Of a DNA stretch of 64,000 nt, positions 1 through 7,062 are shown one piece after another (position 1 is the stretch's first letter; the number at the start of each line of letters is the position of its first letter). The notes beneath the pieces were generated by a model. The model was not told the origin of the DNA. It saw only the letters and a program-made list of their open reading frames with translations, and did not search any database. The position numbers were made by a program, and so were the translations under genes. The DNA is from Pseudomonas alkylphenolica (GTDB taxonomy: Bacteria; Pseudomonadota; Gammaproteobacteria; Pseudomonadales; Pseudomonadaceae), in contig NZ_QJRG01000042.1 of NCBI RefSeq assembly GCF_004025535.1, positions 62,001 to 126,000 of the forward strand, in the 5' to 3' direction.

Positions 1-124
1 CATCATTACATCCATTTGTGATAAAGCGGCTTATCGTTGTTGCTGGCTTCTCAACACTTCGGGTCAAGCTTACTGTCCTTTACATCGATTTTTAAAGCCT
101 TTCGGATAAATGAGGACTGACCAC

Positions 125-1231
125 ATGATTGACTACAACCAGCAGATTTTAACTCCCTATGATATTGGCAACCGCAGATTGAGGAATCGTCTTGCTGTCG
201 CGCCCATGACGCGTGTCAGTGGCACCGAGGCGGGCCTGGCAACCGCTGAGATCGCGCGTTACTACGAGCGATTTGCCAAAGGGGGATTTGGCCTGGTCAT
301 TACCGAAGGGCTGTACACCGATCAGAAGTATGCTCAGGGCTACCCCTTCCAACCTGGGCTCAGTGATGTCGAACAGGCCAAGGCGTGGCGCCGCGTGACA
401 GATCTGGTTCGTGCCCACAATGGCTCAGTATTCGCTCAACTCATGCATGCTGGAGCGCTGAATCAGGGCAACCGTTTTGAAACGGCTACCGCTGCACCCT
501 CGGCTGTTCGACCAAAAGGAACGCAGATGAAGTTCTATTACGGTGAGGGACAGTACCCGCTACCCCAGGCGATGAGTGACGAGGACATCGCCGATGCCAT
601 TGCGGGATTTGCACAAGCCGCTGTGCTGGCCACGCATACCGCTGGATTCGACGGTATTGAAATCCATGGGGCGAACGGCTACCTGCTAGACCAATTTCTG
701 ACTGACTATACCAATCAACGAGACGATCGCTGGGGCGGAAATGTACAGGCACGGATTAGACTGACATTGGAAGTCATCAAGGCAGTCAGGGCCGCTGTCG
801 GCACGCTCGCTCCTGTCGGTGTGCGCATCTCGCAAAGCAAGGTGAACGACTATGAACATAAGTGGGCAGAAGGCGAAGCTGCCGCCGAGGTCATTTTCGG
901 CTCGCTGAAGGACGCAGGTGTGGACTTTATCCATGTGACGGAGTTTGAGGCATGGAAACCGGCATTCATCGAAGGAAATGCAAGTCTGGTTGAGCTGGCT
1001 CGCCGGTATGCGTCCCAGGTTGCGATCATCGCCAATGGGGGGCTGGATGTACCGCACCACGCTGAGCAAGTTTTGCGAGACGGCGCCGATATGATCGCGC
1101 TGGGCAAAGCGGCTCTTGCCAACCCGGATCTTCCCAGTCGCCTGGCAACTCACACAACCCTTGCCGAGTTTGACGCCTCGATTCTGGGGCCGATTGCGAA
1201 CATCAAGGACAGTGAATTGGCGTTGGCGTGA
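125..1231 (+). CDS. Old Yellow Enzyme family NADH:flavin oxidoreductase
   Basis: FMN-dependent ene-reductase/oxidoreductase of the OYE family, a cytosolic TIM barrel of about 369 residues, the usual family length. The start at 125 is preferred over the in-frame ATG at 110 because TGAGGA lies 9 nt upstream of it. Visible family features are the N-terminal substrate/FMN segment (RNRLAVAPMTR, residues 20-30) and the active-site run HGANGYLLDQFL at 181-192. His181 and Asn184 match the OYE His/Asn pair that binds the substrate carbonyl, and Tyr186 matches the proton donor. DRWGG follows at 201-205 and a phosphate-binding ANGG-type segment near 300. It stands alone, with no operon partner. The substrate (an enone, nitro compound or 2,4-dienoyl ester) cannot be told from sequence. 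Confidence 0.9.
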   Translation: MIDYNQQILTPYDIGNRRLRNRLAVAPMTRVSGTEAGLATAEIARYYERFAKGGFGLVITEGLYTDQKYAQGYPFQPGLSDVEQAKAWRRVTDLVRAHNGSVFAQLMHAGALNQGNRFETATAAPSAVRPKGTQMKFYYGEGQYPLPQAMSDEDIADAIAGFAQAAVLATHTAGFDGIEIHGANGYLLDQFLTDYTNQRDDRWGGNVQARIRLTLEVIKAVRAAVGTLAPVGVRISQSKVNDYEHKWAEGEAAAEVIFGSLKDAGVDFIHVTEFEAWKPAFIEGNASLVELARRYASQVAIIANGGLDVPHHAEQVLRDGADMIALGKAALANPDLPSRLATHTTLAEFDASILGPIANIKDSELALA

Positions 1232-1751
1232 CGACAGATTGAAAACGGTCGAGCGGACGTCATGGATGTCCGCTTGTGCCTAGCGTCATCCAAACGAAAG
1301 ACCGCCAAGGGTCGACTGCCGTCCTTCGAGCCGGGCAGTAATCGGCCAAAAGCAGTTAGTCATGGCAAAAAACAACTCGAAGCAATTTTTAGCGCTGTCC
1401 GTTCTGCTACGCTTTTGATATTTCCGATGGATTCGGGAATCACTCACGAAACTCAGTGAGGTAGCGAGGCAGATTGACTGTGGCTACCGTCTTCATCACG
1501 ATGGAAGCAGCCATTCACTGGATCGGTAATACCTATCCAGAGCAGGCACCCGCGCTACAGCTACAGCTACAGCAGCTGGAGGCATGTCCTAAGCTATTCA
1601 CGACAGTTCGAAATACGAAAATCCCAAGCTGATAATGAACGTACTGCTGTCTGGTATCACAGCAAGGTCAGCTGAATGGATATTCAACACCCCTCGAGAT
1701 GTTACGCGACAGCAATGTCACCTAATAATAGTTACCCAACAGAGGTCCATC
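1232..1751. other. Intergenic stretch with hairpin and short repeat
   Basis: There is no convincing gene over about 520 bases. An inverted repeat AGCGGAC/GTCCGCT (1252-1258 and 1268-1274) lies just after the OYE reductase stop and may act as its terminator, although no T-run follows. A short tandem CTACAG repeat (three copies, about 1555-1572) is present. A possible small reading frame at 1474-1632 is listed separately. Confidence 0.5.
1474..1632 (+). CDS. Possible small protein of 52 residues, unrecognised
   Basis: A short open frame begins with TTG at 1474 (GAGG just upstream) or in-frame ATG at 1501. It encodes a peptide rich in Leu/Gln around residues 29-36, where the CTACAG tandem repeat is translated as LQ repeats. 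The composition is protein-like, but I recognise no family. It could be a remnant or chance frame. Confidence 0.2.
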   Translation: MTVATVFITMEAAIHWIGNTYPEQAPALQLQLQQLEACPKLFTTVRNTKIPS

Positions 1752-2207
1752 TTGAGCAAAGACAAGCCAACTCAGACCGTTCGCATGAGGGTCATTGTTG
1801 TCGCGCCGCCACCTGGTGTCCGATTCGCTGTTCAACGAGGTAGGTCGGAGCTACTTGAACCGTCCGCAGAGAATGTCGATGCTATTCAATTCGACTTCTC
1901 GCTTCGCTTGGGATCACCTCTACCGGAAGGTCCCAATTTACTTGGTGAGTTTGCGCAGGGCTCGCCCTCGGATCGCTTCGTCTACGTCAACTCAGGCACC
2001 CTTGCAGGCCAAACCGAGTCCTGCTGGTCACGTCGTGCAAAGCTGAAACTGGCCTCCATTCCGCACTCAATCGTCGAAGGTGCCGCCACTAAGGCTGAGG
2101 CAATCATCGAGGTTCGCGTTCCCGGCACCATGGGCGATGGCGGGCCGGTTTGCGCCTCAGTGAAGCCGCAAACAGTCGTATGGCGCCTTGTGCAGAATAT
2201 TGCTTAA
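1752..2207 (+). CDS. DUF5990 family protein
   Basis: Small soluble protein of about 151 residues resembling DUF5990: an N-terminal strand MRVIVVAPPPGVRFAVQ, a central FDFSLRLGSP...GEFAQGSPSDRFVYVNSG block, and SCWSRRAKLKLASI towards the C-terminus. No biochemical role is established for the family. The start is taken as TTG 1752 because AGAGG lies 6 nt upstream; ATG 1785 is the alternative and retains the whole conserved core. It is isolated between two gene-free stretches, and its composition is lower in G+C than the catabolic clusters further right, so it may be acquired DNA. Confidence 0.7.
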   Translation: MSKDKPTQTVRMRVIVVAPPPGVRFAVQRGRSELLEPSAENVDAIQFDFSLRLGSPLPEGPNLLGEFAQGSPSDRFVYVNSGTLAGQTESCWSRRAKLKLASIPHSIVEGAATKAEAIIEVRVPGTMGDGGPVCASVKPQTVVWRLVQNIA

Positions 2208-2556
2208 CCCTTCCATCGAGCTGACTTGCCCCGGCAGGGCGGGTCATGCAGCTCATGTCAAACGATCCTGTTGAAAACAGTCGACCCATGGTTTGCGTAT
2301 CGGAAAAGTACGCGCCTGAGAGCGAAATTTTTACTTTTGGTAGAGGCTTCTCTGGACTCGGATTTCACGAAGCAGATTGCAAAAAGGCGTTTTAACCAGA
2401 CAATGACCACGCAATTTGGGGCGTTTGCAGCCCTTTGCGAGAGGCAGAAATCGGCCAATAGCAAACATCCTCTTGGCCCTCCTCCGACTATAGTGTCAAA
2501 GCTAATAGCTCAACACCGCCTTTGAGCAGGTCACTCGGCTGACTGGAAAGAACCCT
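2208..2556. other. Gene-free stretch
   Basis: About 350 bases of relatively A+T-rich sequence upstream of the DUF1254 gene at 2557. Open frames on both strands are short and have no family resemblance. No clear terminator, operator or repeat was seen. Confidence 0.4.
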
Positions 2557-3597
2557 ATGAAGCAGAACGCTGTTGTCCCCCTTCTCGCATGCGCTACGGT
2601 CACGTGGATGCTCTCGGCTCAAGCCAGTGAAGTGGCGACCCTGCCAGGCGCAACGCCAGTGACGGTCGATAACTTCGCACGCGCCGAGTCAGACATGTAC
2701 ATCGGCTCATTGGCAAAACAGGGGGGCCTCGGCAAGCTGCTTCATCGTCGCGAAGCCGCCGACATCGAACACCAGACCGTCATACGACTCAACCGGGACA
2801 CCTTATATACCTCGGGCGTTTTCGATCTCGACGCCGGGCCGGTGACCATTACACTGCCCGATCCAGGCAAGCGTTACATGGCGCTGCAGATCATCAATGA
2901 AGATCACTACACCCCCAATGTTTTCTACGGCGCAGGTACTCACACCCTAACCCGCGAAAACGTTGGCACTCGCTATGTGGTCACCGCTATCCGCACGTTG
3001 GTCGACCCCAATAGCCCGGACGACATCAAACAAGTCCACGCGTTGCAAGACGCCATCCGAGTGAGCCAAAAGAACCCTGGCGCGCTGGAGCTGCCACAGT
3101 GGGAAGCCACAAGCCAGAAGAGAGTGCGAGATGCGCTGCTGGTATTGTCTTCGACCATCCCCGATTTCAAAAAAGCTTTTGGCACCAAGGCAGACGTGGA
3201 TCCTGTTCGCCACTTGTTGGGTTCGGCTGCCGCCTGGGGAGGAAATCCAGACAAAGACGCGACTTACCTGAACGTGACGCCGGTTAAAAACGACGGAAAA
3301 ACCGTGTATCGCCTTACCGTCAAAGACGTTCCCGTCGATGGCTTCTGGTCAGTCAGCCTCTACAACGCTGAAGGTTATTACGAGAAGAACGCGGCAAACG
3401 CCTACACGTTGAACAATCTGACTGCGAAAAAATCGGATGATGGCTCGATTACCATCCAGTTCGGTGACTGCGAGTCGAATCGTCCCAATTGCCTGCCGAC
3501 CATGAAAGGCTGGAACTACACCGTAAGGCTGTACAGGCCCAAAGCCGAAATTCTCAATGGATCGTGGAAGTTTCCCGAGGCCAAACCGATCAATTAA
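2557..3597 (+). CDS. Exported DUF1254/DUF1214 domain protein
   Basis: Predicted periplasmic protein of 346 residues with a Sec signal peptide (MKQN..., cleavage after about Ala23 in AQAS). The N-terminal half matches DUF1254: the NRDTLYTSGVFDL block near residues 79-91, then a beta-rich VTITLPDPGKRYMALQIINEDH segment. The C-terminal half matches DUF1214: GFWSVSLYNAEGYY near 262-275, then SDDGSITIQFG and NYTVRLYRP before the stop. The domain pair is common in proteobacteria but has no settled enzymatic role. A GGAAAG ribosome site precedes the ATG. Its stop overlaps the 3' end of the convergent gene at 3590-3985 by 8 bases. This is the shortest of three DUF1254 paralogues in the window. Confidence 0.85.
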   Translation: MKQNAVVPLLACATVTWMLSAQASEVATLPGATPVTVDNFARAESDMYIGSLAKQGGLGKLLHRREAADIEHQTVIRLNRDTLYTSGVFDLDAGPVTITLPDPGKRYMALQIINEDHYTPNVFYGAGTHTLTRENVGTRYVVTAIRTLVDPNSPDDIKQVHALQDAIRVSQKNPGALELPQWEATSQKRVRDALLVLSSTIPDFKKAFGTKADVDPVRHLLGSAAAWGGNPDKDATYLNVTPVKNDGKTVYRLTVKDVPVDGFWSVSLYNAEGYYEKNAANAYTLNNLTAKKSDDGSITIQFGDCESNRPNCLPTMKGWNYTVRLYRPKAEILNGSWKFPEAKPIN

Positions 3598-3985
3598 TAC
3601 TCGCTGGATTCGACCCGTTGCGAGCGGGCGTCAGGATGGCCAAGGCAACCGCCACGATGAACAGCGCTGGCACGTCACCCACCAAGTGCCCCATTTGCCC
3701 CGGCTGGGTGACAGCCTGGACAGCCATGATGCCGCCGTGTACAGCGCTAGACCACACGGTGAACCAGATCAGACTCAGATTGGCTAGTGGATCCCGTGCG
3801 GCCAGGATCAAGAACACGCCCAGTGTGGCGTATAGGCCAACGATCATCATCGGGTAGTCCGAGTGACCGGTGTGCCAGGCCCAGCCAGACGGCCAGAACA
3901 GCATAAGTGGGTAGAGAGCAAGGCACGCAAGGCCTGCCAAAACCAGCACAACGCGCAAATACCTGAGGCGATCGACGACGGTCAT
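3590..3985 (-). CDS. DUF6632-like four-TM membrane protein
   Basis: Small inner-membrane protein of 131 residues with about four hydrophobic segments (near 10-30, 45-62, 70-88 and 102-120). Segments such as HTGHSDYPMMIVGLYATLG and LIWFTVWSSAVHGGIMAVQA resemble DUF6632, a family with no known function. AGAGGAG lies 7 nt before the ATG. It sits 36 nt downstream of the DUF2938 gene on the same strand, so the two are probably co-transcribed from the MerR-type promoter near 4590. Confidence 0.65.
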   Translation of the reverse strand: MTVVDRLRYLRVVLVLAGLACLALYPLMLFWPSGWAWHTGHSDYPMMIVGLYATLGVFLILAARDPLANLSLIWFTVWSSAVHGGIMAVQAVTQPGQMGHLVGDVPALFIVAVALAILTPARNGSNPASIN

Positions 3986-4021
3986 GACGAACTCCTCTTT
4001 GGTCTGACTTCATGTTATCCA

Positions 4022-4531
4022 TTAGCATAGCGGAGCCGGAAATAGCCGGATCAATAGCCACCCGGCTACAAAAAGCCCGACCCCAAACGTCAGATGAGCG
4101 ATGACGCTTCTGCGCCTTGCCCTGTTCGGTGCCGCTGTTCTCGAAGCGGCGATGCCAAAACCGAACGCAGGCTGCATGATGAAGAACGGTGCAACCACAC
4201 TGATCGCACCCGTCATCAGCGCGGGCATCAGCGAGGGGTTGCAGAACCAGGTAAGCCCCTGAGCACCGAAGAGCATCATCGCAAAGACGCTGCCAGTGAT
4301 GTAATGAAACACCCAGCCCACCAGGCGCTCATTGCGGACACGGGGCGCCGTCACAATCGAGGCGTGACGAAACCGCCCTTTTAGCATGTGGCCCAACCAA
4401 CGGCCGACGAGCCCATAGTCAACCGACGCCATGCCAAATACCCGCGCTTGAATAAACGCCGATACATCCATGATCAGCGTGGCCCCCATTCCAACGAACA
4501 GAATGCGCAGTAATGCCTCACCTACTCCCAT
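4022..4531 (-). CDS. DUF2938 family membrane protein
   Basis: Inner-membrane protein of 169 residues resembling DUF2938. It starts with a TM segment (LLRILFVGMGATLIMDVSAF), followed by the conserved-looking VGRWLGHMLKGRFRH and LVGWVFHYITGSVFAMMLFG stretches, then TM segments near 105-125 and 148-165. Function is unknown. An AAGGAG site precedes the ATG. It is the first gene of a two-gene unit with the DUF6632-like gene and is divergent from a MerR-type regulator. The shared 79-base intergenic region carries a MerR-style promoter reading towards this gene, so it is the likely direct target. Confidence 0.75.
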   Translation of the reverse strand: MGVGEALLRILFVGMGATLIMDVSAFIQARVFGMASVDYGLVGRWLGHMLKGRFRHASIVTAPRVRNERLVGWVFHYITGSVFAMMLFGAQGLTWFCNPSLMPALMTGAISVVAPFFIMQPAFGFGIAASRTAAPNRARRRSVIAHLTFGVGLFVAGWLLIRLFPAPLC

Positions 4532-4577
4532 GGTATTTCTCCTTGCCTTCAGCCTGAATTGGCGGTTTGATCCAGGC

Positions 4578-4608
4578 AGTCTGCAAGTTCAAGTCGACTT
4601 GAGGTCAA
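4578..4608 (-). promoter_or_regulatory. MerR/SoxR-type operator-promoter
   Basis: A perfect 14-base palindrome TCAAGTCGACTTGA (4589-4602) closely resembles the SoxR box. On the minus strand it lies between a TTGACC -35 element (4603-4608) and a weak CAGACT -10 element (4578-4583) separated by exactly 19 bases. That over-long spacer is the hallmark of promoters activated by MerR-family proteins. It points at the DUF2938/DUF6632 pair and ends just before the regulator's own start at 4611, so autoregulation is also possible. Confidence 0.65.
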
Positions 4609-4610
4609 GC

Positions 4611-5051
4611 ATGAAAGAGATGGATATCGGTGAAGTGGCACGACGCTCCGGTGTGCCGTCTTCAACCCTGCGCTACTACGAAGAAAAAGGTCTTATCCAC
4701 TCGATAGGCCGTCGTGGCCTGAGCCGGGTATTTCGTGCGGATGTACTCCAGCGGCTGTCGTTGATTGCGCTCGGTCAATCTGCAGCGTTTTCACTGGACG
4801 ATATCGCCGCCATGCTGGGTGCGGGCGGTCAGCTAGCCATCGATCACAAGCGGCTTGCAGAAAAGGCTGACGAACTGGACCGCACCATCGAACACCTCAG
4901 TGCCATACGCGACGAGCTTCGTCGTGCTGCGGCGTGCCCTGCTCCCCGTCATATCGAATGCCCGACGTTCCAGAAAATGCTGGTCGTTATGGGTACAGGG
5001 GATATCAAGAGAAAAGCCGGCAAGGGCAGTCTACGCAGACGAGGCGCCTGA
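4611..5051 (+). CDS. MerR-family transcriptional regulator, SoxR-like
   Basis: DNA-binding regulator of 146 residues. The winged-helix MerR domain is obvious at residues 4-70 (MDIGEVARRSGVPSSTLRYYEEKGLI, then GRRGLSRVFRADVLQRL). A coiled-coil dimerisation helix follows at about 85-117, then a short tail ACPAPRHIECPTFQ. The start at 4611 is chosen over in-frame upstream codons because GAGGT lies 6 nt before it and the protein then begins directly with the domain. Layout and operator resemble SoxR, but the tail has only two cysteines and lacks the CxxCxC cluster that holds SoxR's 2Fe-2S centre, so the signal must be different. It is divergent from the DUF2938/DUF6632 pair, the probable target. 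Confidence 0.85.
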   Translation: MKEMDIGEVARRSGVPSSTLRYYEEKGLIHSIGRRGLSRVFRADVLQRLSLIALGQSAAFSLDDIAAMLGAGGQLAIDHKRLAEKADELDRTIEHLSAIRDELRRAAACPAPRHIECPTFQKMLVVMGTGDIKRKAGKGSLRRRGA

Positions 5052-5383
5052 AACGGTCACATGCCGACTTCTACACTTACACCTTTTTAGTTTTTTCTTT
5101 GGTGTCCTCGTCAAGGAGGTTTCGAAGTGACTCAAAAAGAGGGTCACTGTCTGTGTAATTTTTGCCATAGGCCAGATTGAATGAATGCTGCGTCGCCCTG
5201 CAAATGAGTTGGATGAGTGGATATCGAGGTCGATGATGCCCTGGAGATGGCGGAGCAGACTGAGGTGTAACTCCTCCCGGCGCCTTCTTGGCGGCGGCTA
5301 CCGGCCAGAAGCGGTCGTAACCTCATCATCTGTCGTGGAACAGACTGATGAGGTTATATCTCCTTACGCCGTTGACCGTACGG
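5052..5383. other. Convergent intergenic stretch
   Basis: A region of about 330 bases between the 3' ends of the MerR-type gene and the minus-strand DUF1254 gene. It holds the long hairpin at 5318-5356, described separately, and a T-rich run at about 5082-5102. No gene is supported. Confidence 0.4.
5318..5356. terminator. Long near-perfect hairpin between convergent genes
   Basis: TAACCTCATCA (5318-5328) pairs with TGATGAGGTTA (5346-5356). The stem continues inward as TCTGT (5329-5333) with ACAGA (5340-5344), with one bulged base and a 6-base loop: 16 pairs in all. It lies just past the DUF1254 stop and after the MerR-type gene. There is no T-run on either side, so it is a terminator or RNA-stability element rather than a textbook intrinsic terminator. 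Confidence 0.5.
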
Positions 5384-6802
5384 TTACTTAATCTTGACTA
5401 CCTGCGGCAACGGCCACTGCCCATTCAGGATGGCATCCGAAGGCTGGTACAGGCGCAGAAACAATGTGAAAACTCCATCCGGTGCGGGTAGCCAGTTGCT
5501 GGCGTTTTCGCCTGTCGGCTTGTCGTGTGAAATCACGATGGTGATTGAGCCGTCGGCCGCGGTCTTCAAGCCTTTGGTGGTGGGGCCGATCTTGTATCGA
5601 TTGATCGGATTGTCGACCAGCAGTTTATCGGTCGCCTTGTAGATCGTCAGTGACCAGAATGCATCGACCGGTGGTGCAGAACTGAGCTTGATTTCGTAAG
5701 TACCGCCGTTGCTGCCGTCCAGAGCTTTACCGGCACTGTCAGCAGAGCGCGTAGGGTACATGGCTTCTTTCTCGCCCTGCCCGCCCAGGTAAGGGCCAGC
5801 AACCATGGCGCGTAGTGGATACTTGTAGCCGAAGTCGTCCAGGCTGGTGGCCCATGTCCATCCGTTACGGATCACGGCATTGCTGGTAAGCGACGAGTAG
5901 GCGACGCTGGGGCCATCTTTCAATCCATCGGCGATGCCTTTGCGTGTTGCTTCCGGCAACTTGCTTGGATCAAAGCCAGCATCCGTCAAACCAATACGCG
6001 ACAGCTGGCCATACAGGGCGGTATCCACCGGTTTGACGGGGTTGTCCTTGAGGGCGGCCGCCAAATGTGTGAAGAACCCTTGAGGATCATCACCAATCGC
6101 TGGCAACGGCGGCAGCGTTTCGTCTTTGTGAGGTTTGCCACTCAACGGCGTGAGTTCGAATTGCTTTTGCAGTGCCGTTACTGGGGCCATGTCTTCACCC
6201 TCGATGACATGTAGCCGGCCCCAGAGCCAGACTTTGGAGGTGCTAACGTCCAGGCGTTTGGCATCTTTGGGCAGCTCGCCTTTCCAACCAGGAGGCACCA
6301 ATACGAACTTGCCAGCCTTGGTTCCCGTGGAGCGACGACCAATGTAATGCTCCAGTTCTTGCCACATATCGAATACATCGACCACGTAGTATCGATCATG
6401 GGTGTCGGGAACGGTCAGCACGTAGGGTTCGGTCAGGTTGACGACAGCGCTCATGTACAGGGTGTCGTTGTTCGAGGTCGGCATGTCCTTGACCGAAGGG
6501 TCTGCGAGTGATTTCGCCCAGCCGATCTGGTTCAAAGGCGCCCGGTAGCTGGTGGCGGGTTGCGGTTTGGAGACATCAATGTAATCGCGAATTACTCGCT
6601 CCATTCGAACCAGCGGATAGCCCCAGATGTAGCCGTTGATGGTTTGGCTGTAGCCATCTGCTTCCAGGCCTTTTTGAATTGTCTCGGGTGTAGGAGGCGT
6701 GGATATCAGCGGATCAGGAAAGTTTCCATCCGCGTGTGCCTGACTGGCTAATATCATGCCCAGTGCCAACGTTGTGACCCCACGCCTTACAAAAAAGCCC
6801 AT
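5384..6802 (-). CDS. Exported DUF1254/DUF1214 domain protein
   Basis: Predicted periplasmic protein of 472 residues with a clear signal peptide (MGFFVRRGVTTLALGMILASQAHA, cleavage after Ala24). DUF1254 covers about 50-190: NGYIWGYPLVRMERV, MPTSNNDTLYMSAVVNL and PDTHDRYYVVDVFDMWQE are typical blocks. DUF1214 lies at about 340-455, with PPVDAFWSLTIYKATDKLLV, ADGSITIVISHDKP and the terminal FTLFLRLYQP. The length is normal for the full-size subgroup. A strong AGAGGAAGAG ribosome site precedes the ATG. Biochemical role unknown. It has no obvious operon partner; the nearest neighbours are a convergent regulator and a same-strand hydrolase. Confidence 0.88.
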   Translation of the reverse strand: MGFFVRRGVTTLALGMILASQAHADGNFPDPLISTPPTPETIQKGLEADGYSQTINGYIWGYPLVRMERVIRDYIDVSKPQPATSYRAPLNQIGWAKSLADPSVKDMPTSNNDTLYMSAVVNLTEPYVLTVPDTHDRYYVVDVFDMWQELEHYIGRRSTGTKAGKFVLVPPGWKGELPKDAKRLDVSTSKVWLWGRLHVIEGEDMAPVTALQKQFELTPLSGKPHKDETLPPLPAIGDDPQGFFTHLAAALKDNPVKPVDTALYGQLSRIGLTDAGFDPSKLPEATRKGIADGLKDGPSVAYSSLTSNAVIRNGWTWATSLDDFGYKYPLRAMVAGPYLGGQGEKEAMYPTRSADSAGKALDGSNGGTYEIKLSSAPPVDAFWSLTIYKATDKLLVDNPINRYKIGPTTKGLKTAADGSITIVISHDKPTGENASNWLPAPDGVFTLFLRLYQPSDAILNGQWPLPQVVKIK

Positions 6803-6844
6803 GGTTCTCTTCCTCTTTTGAACATTCCAAGTGGCAACGAATCA

Positions 6845-6878
6845 CCCCGACCATTAACAGTAGTCGGGATTTTTTATT
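6845..6878 (+). terminator. Orphan rho-independent terminator, plus strand
   Basis: CCCGAC (6846-6851) pairs with GTCGGG (6863-6868) around an 11-base loop, followed by ATTTTTTATT. This is a textbook intrinsic terminator for plus-strand transcripts. All recognised neighbours are on the minus strand, so it terminates nothing annotated. It sits in the leader of the DUF1254 gene. Confidence 0.55.
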
Positions 6879-7062
6879 CGGGGCCAAGCAAGGATCCAAA
6901 GTGAGAAAGCGCACTACTGGAGCGGCTCCAGCCCGCCCATTACCGCCCTATTGTCCAATGACTGCAAAGGGTCGATAGCAGTCGCTTACCAATGACCGTA
7001 CTCGATCCGATACGGTCGTCCAGCAGTCTACCGAGTGAGGAGGTGAAGCATTCGCCGCCCAA

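Noticed and set aside
2226..2525. Open frames of 60-100 codons on both strands in the gap before the DUF1254 gene
   Set aside because: No ribosome site, conserved motif or family resemblance; the two strands compete for the same DNA.
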